64,000 nucleotides of DNA from Rotaria sp. Silwood1 (GCA_905250075.1 CAJNOP010000297.1:14991-78990); one strand, 5' to 3'; positions 23,330-35,690 are shown, numbered from the stretch's first letter. Made by a program: numbers and translations. The notes: generated by a model from the letters alone, not told the origin.

Positions 23330-24000
23330 GCAAATGAAACGGTATGGATAGCTGAAATTTTCAGAAGAGATACATCTTTCATTTTTTTATGTGATGCAGT
23401 TATTCTTGTAATAAAGGTTCACAAAAGTAAATCGGGATCGGGGAATCCGAATCTGAAGTCAGTTTCTTAAAATTTTGAATTGAATTTTAGGGTCAAGAAA
23501 AGGGTTTTTTGAGAAAATGACGATATTTTATGAAGGTTGACCAACGCAAATCCAGGTCGGAGAACCCGAATCTCAAGTCAACTGTTCAAAAACTCAAGTA
23601 GTTTTTTGTATGAGACAAATCATCCTTTTTTATCTGAATTATTGTCTAAGGAAAAAGTCAATTTTTTTAAAGCAAAAGGCATTTGAAAAAATGGAAACCC
23701 GAAATATGGACAGTCCTTCTGCGTATTTGGAGTTTGTAATTGCTGTTTAGTTTCGGTAGCCTCTTCATAGTATCGTTGTAGACATGAATCAGAGTGTGAT
23801 CTAATGGATTGAGTGTTTCAGTAAGTCGTAGTGTGATGAAACAGTGTTTACAAACCATTGGCACTCAGTCTAATGTGTGCGACATTGTGGGATTCATGAT
23901 TATTCATAGTGGTTTGTGAGTTAAGTGGCCTTTTTTGAGTGCACTCTGCTTAAGTCGAGAGAAGTAGCATTAAAAGAATCCTGTAAATGAAGTTACGGCC
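23330..24000. other. Repeat-like, non-coding
   Basis: It contains internally repeated text: GTAAATCGGGATCGGGGAATCCGAATCTGAAGTCA at 23427 and a variant, CAAATCCAGGTCGGAGAACCCGAATCTCAAGTCA, at 23546. No gene was found. Confidence 0.4.
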
Positions 24001-24403
24001 TGTAGGATAAATGCTGAATAACCAATGATTGTTTTAATGCATTCCAAGAATGCAACAAGGGACTATGAGCAAGGCCCGAGAGAACTGTTGGAGAACTAGT
24101 GGTCGTTAAAATTGCGAACGTATTCTAATGTTGTTTAGCAAAGGATCTACGTGAAACCTGCATTTATCAAGAATAATCAACTAAGATTCTCCAAACCAGA
24201 AGCCCTAATAAAATTTTACCGTATTGGCTAAACCATTGGGTTAAAGAAATTAGGAATAAATAACAGAAAACTGTTGGTCCGGAGCTGCTCATGTGGAGCG
24301 ATGGTGTTATAAATCTAATATTCTAAGTAAGAGCAATCTGTCATTTAACAGGGTTTAAGTGAAAAGAACTATCTTATGGGAGAAGAAAATCAGAGGTTGC
24401 AGC

Positions 24404-24451
24404 AGCTAGTCGCGAGTGGCGCCCCAGAGGGGCGCCGACGAGCGACTAGCT
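24404..24451. repeat. GC-rich hairpin, orientation 1
   Basis: A 48-base near-perfect palindrome: AGCTAGTCGCGAGTGGCGCC, CCAGAGG, then GGCGCCGACGAGCGACTAGCT. It is strikingly GC-rich against its AT-rich surroundings. Confidence 0.85.
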
Positions 24452-25614
24452 GGTGCACTCGACAGTTGCATTTTGAAGGACGTTAAATTAAAAAGATTTA
24501 ACAAGAGGATGTGAAGGGGTTAGATCTGATGAGTTTCAAAACGGACTCACAGTGAAAAAAAAGGAGAAATATTTTTGTATGCATCCTAAGACAAGTTTTT
24601 CTCGAAGAATAGAATATAGTGACAATGTATGGATGGAAAACATCATTAAAACAGTTAAATTCACTCCATCGAAAACGAACTTGAAAGGAAAAGAATTAGT
24701 TTTTCGGTTCGTATATTTTTTTGTGGATTTAGAATGTGCATTTTCTGAAGTAGATGATCAGCTAAAACAGTATATGTCTTTTTCGGTTTTGCATAAATGC
24801 ATGAAAAAAGAAGAGAATAATTGGAAATTGTATGTTTGTTTTCGTCTTATGAAAATATTTATCAATTAAGTGAGTCATTTGTAGTTACTATGGAATGGTT
24901 TTTGACTATTTATTAGTTAAATGTACGCGATAAGAGTGAATAAGCTATTGAATTTGGTCGTGTTTGATACTTATAAGAAAGGTTCTTGCGTGTTTTTAAA
25001 TCTATCATCTGCGGAAATATATACATGGATAGGCGTGGGTCTAACATTGAGTCCTGGCATTAATTTGTCATATGCTACAATTACTATTGTGAAAAGTGAT
25101 ACTTTTATCCCGGTATGTTTTCGGGAATTCTGATATGTGCAATGTCTAGCTACTGTTATTCAAAGAAAATAGTTTTGAAAAGGCATATGTGAATGATATC
25201 GTAGCTCTTGTATTACATGGACAATAAGAGTCTGTCGTTCAAGTGCACTTATGTAAAAGGAGGACTTAGGCATGGCTGGTATCCGAAAGGGGCGCCAATG
25301 AACTGTTAATTGTTAACATTGCAAGCATACTGCAGACTGATCTCACTAACGATCTTTGTATCGGTTAGGCATTTTGAAGAATAGTGCACTAAGATTTCCT
25401 TAATGAGAACCTCAAAGAATATTCTGGTTTCTCAGTTCTACAATCAAATTGCGGAAATGAGAAATAATTCATGAGAAAACTTTTGTTTGAAAATTCCTAT
25501 CGATAATTCTAACGCTTTAGACTAACGAAGTTTTGAAATAGTAAATTCTGGACCAGGTGAATTTAAAATACAGAGGGATAGTGTTGTGAAAAGATGGGAG
25601 TAGACCTGGCAGCA

Positions 25615-25661
25615 ATTAGTCGCTCGTCGGCGCCCCTCCGGGGCGCCACTCGCGACTAGCT
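25615..25661. repeat. GC-rich hairpin, orientation 2 (inverted relative to 24404)
   Basis: The same palindrome as at 24404, but its asymmetric arms are swapped: AGTCGCTCGTCGGCGCCCC comes first and GGGGCGCCACTCGCGACT second. The flanking unit remains in the same orientation. Confidence 0.85.
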
Positions 25662-27339
25662 ACTGCACTCGGTTATCTCCAGAAGTGCCGCTTCGAAGTG
25701 CTGGGATCCATTAAATAAAAGTCAATAGTCGAAGTCAAATGGGTCTGAATAAGGAATATCAGATACAAAAAGTTGAAAAAACTATGTCAAGTCAAGGATG
25801 AGAACCGGTTTTTATGTTTCGACAAAATAACTGAATACTTCGTCAGAATAAAAGTATTACTGAAAGAATTTATATTCGCTGCATCGGTAGTGAACATGAA
25901 TGAAATAAAAGAATGTTTCTTTTGGAATATGGTTTTTGTTTGTATTAATTCAAGTATCTGAATGTACATTGATATATTCAAATTACTTGTCTAGTCTTAT
26001 CACTACTTTGAATAAGAACTTGTTGTATATATCAGATTTCGCTTAGAGATCAGATATAATATGTTTTATTTTCGGCTAGGGGTTCAACAGAACTTCTATT
26101 TTCCTAGAGAACTCTATAGTCAACAACATTATACAGGAATGTTCTAGAATGTGTACAAATTTCTAGTAGGATTTTCAAAAACTACTCTGCGTTTTCGTAT
26201 AATTTTTGTGAACTTCTATTGCTATATCGTCTGTGAAAAATTGAATATGATATCTTGTTCAGTCGAGGGCTAAGCGAGTCGACGCGACGAGCGTTACTTG
26301 TTATAAGTGCTCTCATGTAAGAGAAATCATTAAGGATTCATATTGCAACCATTCTGCAGATTTCGCTCACGAAAGATAAGTCTAAAAGCTTTTCTTTTTT
26401 TGAGAATGCTGCACTAATATATAATGAGAAATTTCAATAAAACTCTGACTTTCCAGTTACAGTACGAAATTGAACAAATCAGAAATAGTTCATAATGACG
26501 CTTTGGTTTAGAAATTGTGATCGAGAATTCTCCTGCTACAGATCTAATAGTTTTTCAAATTACGTCGAATTTGAGATTATATGAAGTCTACATAAAAAAA
26601 GGATGATGTTCTGGAGAAATGGAATCAAAAACATAACAGTGGCTAGCCGTAAGAAGTACCTCGAAAGATCCCCGACAAACAAGTAGCTGGTGCACTAAAA
26701 AGTTCTTTAAAGAGACGCTTCAAGCTGTTTGTATTCATCAAACAAACATCAGCAATCTTGGTCTAATAAGTTTGAATAACGAGTTGCAGTTGCTGAGAAC
26801 TGAGACATATTTTGAGATAAATTGTGAGAACGCTTTTTCTGCACGTGCACAATATTTCAATACTACATTTGGCGGAAAACGTCAGTCAGAGTTGTTTTAT
26901 TCATGGTATCAAAAGTAGATATAAATGAAATAAACGAAAATTCTTCTGCTTGTACGTGTTCTTGTCGGTATTCATTCAAATGTCGAAATGTATACGGATA
27001 TGTTAAAATTACTTATCTAATCTGATCGTTACTTTAAGTAGGAGTTTTTTTCAAGTATGAAAGTACGATTGAAGATTGATCTAGAATGATTCATTTTCAC
27101 CTAGGAATTCAATTGAATCCGTATTTTTGTAGCGCACATCTGAGTAAAAAGATATTGTTGCCTAATGTTTCCATGATCCAATAAATTTCTAGTAGAAATT
27201 TCAAGTAGTATGGCTCTGTTTTACAACAGTGTCGTGAATGCGGTGTGTTTCCTGACAGCTGAGAAAATTGAACATAATCTGTTTTTTCTAATGCATGTGG
27301 ACATCGCCGCCATTGTGTAGCTTCTTGAAGCATTCAGTA

Positions 27340-29455
27340 TAAATGTAAAAATATCAATTTGATTAGATGTATTTGTGGTAAAAATGTTCATTTTCACCCA
27401 CATACAACTGTGCACAACGAGATTGAAGCTAATATCAGCGCATACACATCTATCCACTCTTTTGACACGTTGGATACCAGTTGTTTTGAAGACTGAAACA
27501 GCATCAAACATCAAAGAGATGAAAATATTGTCGAGGATCGCGCGAGTCATACAGACGAGCGTTACCTATTAGATAAGTTTGTCTTTAAAAAGTTTATTGG
27601 AGTATTTTACAAAAAACAGATCAGAAAAATCTGAAACATAGTTCGATCATCCTCATCTCCCCTCCCTTTCGAACCGCGGAAACCGCACTTCTTTACCTTG
27701 TTTTTATCAATAGTTATTCAGTAAAGCTTGTCAGCACAGCTCCTTTGCAACTGAGATGCAGAACTCACGTATATCCTGCCAAGTTGTTATTTCTAGTGCA
27801 TTCCTTGTAAATAAAAAAAGGATGTTTTTTTTTTAAATTTATGAATGCATCAGAATATTTTATAGAAACTAAGTCCTTTTGTGCGCGGTTGCTGAGGTCT
27901 GTAATGAAGAGGTGTCTATAATTGGGGTATATCTTTAATGTTTTCTTCACTGTTGCTATGTGTATGCAATGGAGTGGAGGAGAGAAAGCCGAAAAGCCTT
28001 GATCTTAAAACTTACACTCACTATTTTCTTCGAAAATATACGTGAATTTCACAAAATATTGACTCCTACTTTTCAAAATGAGTACTAATAGAAGCAGCAT
28101 ATATGATTACGAGACACATTGGAAGTCTATCATTAGGATATTATTTCAGGTATTATCATATCGTATATAAGGATAGAGCTTTTATTCTATAAGACTAAAT
28201 AGAAAGAAAGTTTCACTATGGTATACCTGATTTTGCAAAGTTTTATGTACGAGCAACATAAGTGTAGAATTAATATCTGTTTACCAAGACTACATACGAA
28301 ATAATTTTACCTGACGTAAGATGCCTCATTTAGCATAATTTTAATCCTGATTTTTATTGTTGATCGTAAAATATAAGAGCAAATAGTTGAACAATGTGAA
28401 ATCGCTACGACTAAAAATATAGAAAAAGCAGCATTTTTTTGTTTTTCTTCATATTTTCATAAGAAATGACATATCCATAAAAGTTATGTATATGAGTCCA
28501 TAGAGCAAAAGATCTTCTATAAATCTGTTTATCGGGCTTTCTGCATGAATTCCATTTTTGAATGAGAAGATAAGCAAACATTTTCACATGTTCTAGCTAT
28601 TGAGCGGAAAAGAGTAGCTGATGAGATTCCAGTAAAAATAAATTAAATTACCTTGAAAAGTGGATGACTTTGAAGATTTTCCAATGTTACACACGAATCT
28701 GGAGTTGACATTTTAATTAAAAAAATATTTAGATTCATATTCGCCAAAATAATGAAAATAATTACATTTGAAGTCGGAAAAAATAATCAAAAATGCATAG
28801 GTTCTTATTTTGTGAATTTCTCTCTAATTGTACGATCAATGACAGACTTTTTCGTAATCGAAATGATCAGCGTAAAAATTTCTATCAAATGATGCCATGT
28901 AAAGACCAACCAGCGATCACACATGTAACGCCAGATGGAACTCCATAGAATTACTTAAATACTTTATAGAATGTGAATCAATGAAAAATTTAGTTGGCGA
29001 TATAGATCTTAGTTGACTCGGCTGTTATTGTCAAGTCAGGAGGAGTATCAAGTCAAAATAATTTACATCAAGACCAATTCATTTTTGACATGCTTTATCG
29101 AATATTTGAGCTGAAAAATGCGACGAACTATATATAGCAGTTCTCTTTTACTTCCAACAGTTTTTAATAATACATTTTTAAGGAAAGCCAAAAATGTATC
29201 GCTGAAATATAGCAGAAATATGAGAGTAAGAAAGTTTCTTATCAATCATGTTAGCTGTTTTGCCTATATGAACAATTAGTGACTGTCAATACTTTGTTTA
29301 TGCTGGTTGAGAACAGCTTGCCGATTGATGTGTGAAAACTTGCTTTATGACTGGTCTACAATTCTATGGTCGTTTTAGAAACTGTATCATATTCATATAT
29401 ATTCGTTGACTGTTCCTTTAATTTTTGTTCCTTTAACTATATGCGAGAGTAGTAG
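27340..29455. other. Mostly non-coding; one possible small exon
   Basis: No complete gene is supported. On the minus strand 28711-28652 encodes MSTPDSCVTLENLQSHPLFK, opens with ATG and ends at a GTAATT donor, so it may be a first exon; no partner exon was identified. Confidence 0.3.
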
Positions 29456-29463
29456 GTCCATAG

Positions 29464-30976
29464 CAGAGATTGGCGAATCAACCAAAACTGTGACTCGCCA
29501 CCGCCTCGCAATACTAACAAGTTATTCATTGCTGCCTCGCCTTGTCTCACCTACGGTCTATTACAAAAACTAGTTTTTTAAGGAAGTTCTTCGACCAACC
29601 ACAATAATCACTATCTAGCTTATTTCTTTTTATCAAGTTAAGTACATTTCATACATATAGATAAGTGCAAAAAATAGAAATACAAAATGAAATTCGAATA
29701 AATAATGCAATGATAATGGTTCAATGCGTTTTTGTCAAAATTCAGATCTATATTGATTAGGTAATATTTCGACGTGAGACGAAATAGTATTATCATCAAA
29801 AAATACGTTATCTACATGAATTTTCCATAGTTTGCCTCTATAGAATAAAATAAGAGAATGAAAAAAGAATATTTAAGAATAGGTTATGCAATACCCAAAG
29901 AAATACATTGTTGAAGAAAAAGTTGAAGTCTTTGATTATTAATCGTCAAGTATAGTCTGACATTTGTACAAAACCATTCTATAAGAAGGTTTTCTTTTTC
30001 TTTTCTTTTTTCTTCGCTTATTTTAATCGATTCTCGGCGATTACAGGTGAAAGAAAACATTTTTTGTTTTAAAAGTGATGAGGACGTTGTATCAGAGTGT
30101 TTTGAACATCTTATTGGTGAACATCCACAAATGTACTTGTTCATTTGAGAGGTGCTATTATTATTGTAAGAATATATGTTACATAGCGATGTTTACATGA
30201 GACAAGGTTGTTTAATTTTATCACCACAACACTTTAATTGTCACTAACAGCTGGAAAACCAAACCGAGACTAGCAACTTGTCGTATGTTTCTTCCTATTT
30301 TCGACTATTGTTAGATTTCCATCTTTACGCATGAATCAATTATTAATCCTTCTACAGGACATTCGAGAAATATCTGATAATGTATGATCAGCATTGCGAG
30401 AATCTGAACAAGTTTCTTCTGTTACATCGATAATATGATCAGAAGAAGAACAATAGTTTGCCGAGCAATAATACGTATCTAGATTAAAACTTTTATCGTA
30501 AAAATTTCTACTAGCTACCATTACAAAGGTCATATTAGTTAAATTCACAATGGTAATTGTGTAAGGCTCCAAACAGACTGACTTAATTTAGAGTCGATTA
30601 ACCAATGGTATTGACGTCGTTACATGGTAACATCAATCATGTTTCTTAATTCACTTTGAATTGAGTCAGTCTGTTTGAGACATAAATCAAATTGTTTGAC
30701 AGATCAAATAGATAACTATGTTTACGTAAATATTCATACTTATTTATTATTGTGATTAGTTGAACTTCATCATCAATAGAAATTCTTTCGGAAGTGAACA
30801 ATAAAATCGGGAGATAATATTAATGATCTACTATTTAATCACTAACAATTACATTTTAAGCAGGCAAGTTGACTTGGCGAGTCTCGAAATCAACTCGCAC
30901 TTGTTGTGGTGCGGAAAATCCTGCCTCACCTCACCTTGCTCCGAGGCGAGGAAGCTCGGCGAGTCTGTGATCTCTA
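29464..30976 (-). mobile_element. Decayed hAT transposon with 8-bp target duplication
   Basis: The ends read CAGAGATTGGCGAATC on the left and, in complement, TAGAGATCACAGACTCGCC on the right: hAT-like termini with a degraded first base. GTCCATAG (29456-29463) and GTCTATAG (30977-30984) match at 7 of 8 bases. Subterminal regions share GACTCGCC/TGGCGAGTC, CACTTGTTG/AACAAGTTA and GCCTCGCC-type motifs. A minus-strand frame at 30144-29884 ends ENLLIEWFCTNVRLYLTINN, which resembles the start of a hAT transposase core. The catalytic region is absent. Confidence 0.72.
30567..30685. mobile_element. Small MITE nested in the hAT remnant
   Basis: Terminal inverted repeats CAAACAGACTGACTTAATT and its complement enclose about 80 bases that are themselves partly palindromic (ATGGTATTGACGTCG...ACATGGTAACATCAAT). 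No clear target duplication was seen. Confidence 0.6.
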
Positions 30977-30989
30977 GTCTATAGCTCTT

Positions 30990-32510
30990 TATTCACAAAT
31001 GGTATGCATGATGGTATAGTTCCTTTCAGTAGAGGGTTAGCGACGTTTGCGTCGCGTTACTTGTTATTAAATGGTTATTGACATGATCAAGAAGATTTGA
31101 TCCGAACATTTTGCTATGGATAAAAAAAATGTTTATCTTCAGCTCCGCAATATCAGTTTCACAAGAGTATTCTGACACCGAAAACAGACATAAGTTTTCA
31201 TCTAGTAACTAGCTATAAAATATCAATATATCCTATATATATATACTAATTATAATCGTTGTTGATGACAAGAAGAAGAGGCAGGAAGGAGAATTTCTCT
31301 TATGAGTCCAAGATTCTTTTCTTAGACTGTGTCATAGAAAAAATATGAGTCAAAAGGATATGACATTGTCCAAACATTTTTTTCTTGTTTACACGGATAA
31401 AACTTGTACTTTGTATGAAGACAATATAACAACATTTCTTGTTCTTCTAGCAGTAGACTACGATATCACTGAAAACTCGATTTCATCGACTCAAAAAGAT
31501 ATCGTAAAGCTTATGAGATATAGGCTCCTACGACTAGGTAAGTAGTGAAAGTGTCTTTTAACAAATGCGAATATTAGTTTTACTCGTAGATCGCCACTTT
31601 TAGGCAAGGTTCGTCATTGAGTTTTTCAAGTTTAACATCAGCAAATATGTGCTGCACATGTTTAGTAAATTCCTCTCTCTTGAAAATCGAGTTAGTAGCA
31701 GCTTCAACATTTTCATATTATTCTTGATCATTGAATGATTTCATAATTTGTGGAAATGTTTTTGTTTTTCGATAGATTAGAATTTCAATCTGATTCTCTG
31801 GAAAAAAAACATTTCTGAATGAATCGAGTAATTCATAACAGTTGTTAAAGATGTTTGAACATTGTTTCGTATTTGGTAGAAAAAACATCTAGAATCTTCA
31901 AAAAAGGAAAACGTCAATATTAATTTTTATAAAATCATTTACTTCATGTAATGAAAACAGAGAAAAACCGGTGTTTTTAGCGGTCCGGTGACTGGGTCCT
32001 TTACAAGATAAAAACCGGTTGGTTTTTTCGGTTAACCACGAAAAGTGATGCGCCTCTTGTGACATGGAACACAATAACGATTGTGAAGTCGTTACTTTGT
32101 CACATATATAAGTTAGTCGATAATGTCGAGAATTCGTTGTTTTCTTCAGCAGTTACAATTAGGATACGATGCAATGAAAAAAAATGGTATGAATACTAAA
32201 CCGAAGAGGGTTTCATGGAGTAAAAAAACGTTTCGATTTTGGAAACGAATTTTAAACCTTTTTTGAGTTTTGTAGATCTATGGTACCTCTTAGAAAGATT
32301 CCTAGACCTCTGAAAATCATTTTGAAGGTGAGCTAGTTTCATAGGAAAAACTTTTGAAAGGTTTCGATTTTTGAAACAAAATGGATCGGTACGGCACATT
32401 TTTTTTCAGTGTGGTGCATTGTATACTAGCATTAACAAACACTAAACTATGTAATATTGATCATGAGCAATAGAAATATTTGTTTTTTGATGGCGCGAGT
32501 GTTGCGTCTG
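30990..32510. other. Non-coding, repeat-derived
   Basis: It includes GTTAGCGACGTTTGCGTCGCG near 31030, related to text at 26266 and 27535, an ACCGGT-rich segment (31968-32035), and a stretch with GGTTTCGATTTTTGAAAC and a CAGTGTG end (32160-32415) that recalls the MITE at 37707. No gene is supported. Confidence 0.4.
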
Positions 32511-32537
32511 GGTATGTTGCAGAATAGAAGATCCTCA

Positions 32538-32585
32538 CTCTCGCCCACATCCGCACCCACTCACACGCACATCCACACAAAGGGT
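32538..32585. repeat. Telomere-type CCCACA tract
   Basis: Degenerate CGCCCACATCCGCACCCACTCACACGCACATCCACAC, C-rich on the plus strand, 175 bases upstream of the alcohol dehydrogenase start. Confidence 0.6.
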
Positions 32586-32759
32586 CTCGCCAAGTTTTTT
32601 AATCCAAAAGTATTTTTATTGTGCATAAATGCATAACGCATTCACTGTTTAATGTATTAATTGACAAAGAAAATAAGCAAAGTATTTTTTCAGTTAAAAT
32701 GCACCTAGTTTTATGCATAAGTTATGATAATTTTTTCTTTGAGATTAAAAGTAAAATAA

Positions 32760-33977
32760 ATGAAAGCAGCCGTCATCACAAATTTTAAAAAGCTATTGGA
32801 AATCAAGCGTGTAGCTATTCCAAAACTTGGGCCAAATAATGTATTAATTAAAACAATTGCTTGTGGTGTATGCCATACAGATTTACATGCTGCTCACGGA
32901 GGTATTAAATAAAAAATTCTTTTTTTTCGTAAATATTTATCTATAACTTCTTTCTTCCGTAGATTGGGATATCAAGCCACAACTACCACGTATTCCAGGT
33001 CATGAAGGTGTTGGTGAAATAGTTGAATTAGGCCCAATGGTCGGTAATCATTTAAAGAAGGGTGATATTGTTGGTGTGCCTTGGTTAAATAGTGCCTGTC
33101 GTCATTGTGAATATTGTTTGACCGGTCGAGAGACACTTTGTAAACAACAAACTAATTCCGGTTTTTCATGTGACGGTTCATTTGCTGAATATGTTCTTAT
33201 GGATGGTGATTTTGCTGTTAAATTGCCAGATGGTATGGATCCATTTAAATCAGCACCACTCTATTGTGCTGGTGTCACAGTTTATAAAGCATTGAAAATT
33301 TCTCAGGTTCGACCGGGTGAATGGGTATCAATTGTTGGTGTTGGTGGTCTTGGTAAATAAATAATCTAAAAAACAATAAAAGACCATTATTTTAATTTTT
33401 TAATTTTTTATAGGGTCAGTTGCTGTTAAATATGCTGTCGCTATGGGTATGCGTGTAGCTACTATAGTTGCTCCTGATGATAAAGTAAAAACGTTTTGAA
33501 GACTTTGTAATGAAAAAAAATCAATGTTTTTATTTCTTTCGTTATAAATAGGTTGCTGTAACATTATCAAAAGAAATGGGAGCTGAAGAAGTTTACGATG
33601 GTCCACCAGATCAACACGGCAAATGGATCCAAGAAAAAATTGGCGGTGTTCAAGCAACAATTGTTACTGTGCCGATTATTGCTGCTTTTGAACAAGCATT
33701 TCAATCAGTTAGACGTGGTGGTCGTGTTGTTGCTGTTGGTTTACCAAATGGTAAAATGGCTTTACCAATTGTTGATTGTATTTTGGGTGGTATTGAAGTA
33801 GTTGGTTCAGTTGTTGGTACACGTAAAGATTTACAAGAGTGTTTAGAAATTGCAAAACATCATAAAATTGAATGTAAAGTACAAAAACGAAAATTAGAAG
33901 ATATAAATGACATTTTTGGAGATATGCTCAATTATAGAATTAGCGGTCGAATGGTTCTTGATTTTACCGCTAAATAA
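32760..33977 (+). CDS. Zinc-dependent alcohol dehydrogenase, bacterial AdhA-like
   Basis: An NAD-linked oxidoreductase interconverting alcohols and aldehydes. Four exons (32760-32901, 32963-33352, 33414-33484, 33552-33977) have GT/AG introns of 61-67 bases and consistent phases, giving 342 residues, the usual length. Visible features: catalytic zinc Cys38 (CGVCHTD), His61-Glu62 ([12 protein letters not shown]) and Cys149; structural zinc Cys93, Cys96, Cys99 and Cys107 ([15 protein letters not shown]); and Rossmann GVGGLG at the exon 2/3 junction. The text, for example [15 protein letters not shown] and RPGEWVSI, is closer to Bacillus/Geobacillus-type AdhA than to animal class I-III enzymes, suggesting a horizontally acquired gene that later gained introns. 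Telomere-type repeats lie on both sides (32538 and 34360), matching the known subtelomeric clustering of foreign genes in bdelloids. Confidence 0.93.
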
Positions 33978-34344
33978 ATTCATCTCTGAAATTAGAGTTC
34001 ACCTTATTTAGTCGTAGATTACTTTTATCAAAAAAACAAGACTATGCACCACTATATCATATAATTATTATTTCATTTTATTTTGAATACATTTATCTAG
34101 CGCTCAAACACATTGTCTCTGTTTTATTGTATCAATCGTTGTTATCGTTTATATATTTATGCATGCTTTTATTTATTTATAGTTCCTCTACAATAGATTA
34201 ATCATTTGTAGTTCAAACGAATTATTTTTAGTAATGTAAAAGTTTAGGATTAAATTTTCCATACTATGGGCTATTTAATTTCAGTCTGAATTTATCAAAT
34301 AAAAATAATACTTGATTTCAAACTGAAACGTGAGTCGAGGAGTG

Positions 34345-34450
34345 AGGGAGCGGGGTGACTGAGGGTGTGGGTGTTGGTCTGGGACCCACACACACACCCA
34401 CACCCATGGTGCGGGTGTGGGCGCGCGAGTGAGGGTGAGGGTGTGCTTGT
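34345..34450. repeat. Mixed-orientation telomere-type repeats
   Basis: A G-rich tract (GAGGGTGTGGGTGTTGG), a C-rich tract (CACACACACCCACACCCATGG) and a second G-rich tract (GCGGGTGTGGGCGCGCG...GAGGGTGAGGGTGTG) alternate orientation over 105 bases. Confidence 0.75.
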
Positions 34451-34469
34451 GGTTTTGTGTACTATAGGC

Positions 34470-34565
34470 TTTAGTCCCCTGCACAGGGGACTAAGCGGGG
34501 ACTAAGCTTTTTGTGGGGGGGACTAAGGGGGACTTTGCAGGACTAGGGGGGACTAAGGGTTTTTA
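34470..34565. repeat. GGGGACTAAG-type low-copy tandem motif
   Basis: AGTCCCCTG CACAGGGGACT forms a hairpin and is followed by five further GGGGACTAAG-like units (GGGGACTAAG, GGGGGGACTAAG, GGGGGACTTTG and others) up to 34560. No known element was recognised. Confidence 0.6.
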
Positions 34566-34569
34566 GTGA

Positions 34570-34955
34570 GACTACGTAGTATCAAGCGAGAAAAGTTTGA
34601 TTCAGAAGAAATTGGTGTGGTTTTTTTGATTTTGGAATTCAGTTTGAAATAAAAAAGCCCATAGACTCAAATTTTCATATATTATGCCCCCCCCCCCCTT
34701 TTTAGAAAACCCAATTTTTCGAAAAAAAATCGAAATTGAGTTTTTTACATAGGAAGATGTGCCAAAGCTTCCTCTTTCCGAATATAGGTAGCTTTTTGCA
34801 AAACGACCCGATTTTCACGGACTTATCGATAAAAAACTGGACCCCCTACTATCATATTTTACAAAAATTTTTCGTAATTTTTCAAAATTTTTTGATTTTC
34901 GAAAAATCTGCGTTGCCACTTGGAGCAGCATTGAATAGAATACTTTTATAGTGGC
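34570..34955 (-). repeat. Telomere-associated repeat, copy with C12 tract
   Basis: On the reverse strand, text at 34870-34760 matches the end of copy A (ATGATA...GGGTCC, GGCCTTTTTGG-like, CCTATATTCGGAAAGAGGA). A 12-C run lies at 34687-34698. Telomere-type repeats lie beyond it at 34345-34450. Confidence 0.55.
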
Positions 34956-34959
34956 CACT

Positions 34960-35690
34960 AAGCACATACCAACACTCAAGATAAAGATTATATATTTATA
35001 TTTTATCCTCAACACTGAATATTTATAGTTCAAGCACGTTGTGCGGGAATGTATCCACAAAAACCTAAAGTTTTTTTAAGAATGCAGTTTTTTAACCTGT
35101 TCCAAAGTATTCCATTAATCTAATATTAATCAATTGTACTGCTATTCTTTTTATAGAACTTATATGTTCTTAAGATAATTATAAAAAAATGAACAACGAA
35201 TTGGAAATGATTGGTAAAAACACCAATCACATACGAAACAGTTCAATAAATGTTTGCAGAGTGAAGATGATGTCTGGTTTTTGTAAAAACTTTTTGTCAT
35301 CAATGTCTGATGGATATAAGCATCGGTAATTTGTTTGACTAATGGTGGCAGCTCATACATTTCTTTTTTTGTTGTCTTTCCTTTTTTTTGTCGGATGCTG
35401 AAGATGAGTTGATTAAGTTTTCTGAAAGTTTCTTGTCAACATTTTCGATCACGAAGCAAGTCGAGTGGATTTGAATTTGTTGCCAGTGTTAGTGACGATA
35501 AACATAAATTGAGTGGATTTACGTTGGTTGTAAGTGTTAATGATGAAAATGATCTTGTAATGGTTTTTGCGTCTCTTGAAAGAGAGAAGAATATTTATTA
35601 ATAGCTAAAATATACTTTTATAAGAAGGTCCTCGGGTTTAATGAATATCGAGTGTTCTAGATTTTAATTGCTTTGACTTAAATTTAGAAT
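34960..35690. other. Non-coding or unrecognised exons
   Basis: A minus-strand frame near 35580-35440 repeats SLTLxTNxNPLxL twice and could be an exon of the neighbouring hypothetical gene. No splice pairing was established. Confidence 0.3.

Larger units (their letters stand above)
24000..27340 (+). repeat. Diverged tandem units of about 1.0-1.2 kb
   Basis: Three degenerate copies of one unit follow each other (roughly 24.0-25.15, 25.2-26.25 and 26.27-27.3 kb). Shared landmarks are a GGGGCGCC-type or decayed hairpin followed by TAGCTGGTGCACT or TAGCTACTGCACT (24445, 25655, 26683), GGATTTCCTTAATGAGAA-like text (25390 and 26420) and the GAATAAAAGAA/GTTTTTGTTTG block (25900 and 26935). Open frames of 60-105 codons inside (for example 24552-24869) are not conserved between units and are not called as genes. 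Confidence 0.6.

Noticed and set aside
24552..25133. Two frames (105 and 70 codons) as genes of the tandem units
   Set aside because: Equivalent frames are not preserved in the other units.
24404..25661. Viral-type terminal hairpins because of the flipped palindromes
   Set aside because: No associated replication or capsid-like coding sequence was seen; the observation is kept as a repeat feature only.
27109..27550. Minus-strand Cys/His-containing frames as a zinc-finger gene
   Set aside because: Cysteine spacing fits no family I recognise and the frames are interrupted; they lie at the end of the tandem-repeat region.
1..34450. Athena-type or other reverse transcriptase associated with the telomere repeats
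   Set aside because: No reverse transcriptase or GIY-YIG motifs were found on either strand; only non-coding repeats adjoin the telomeric tracts.
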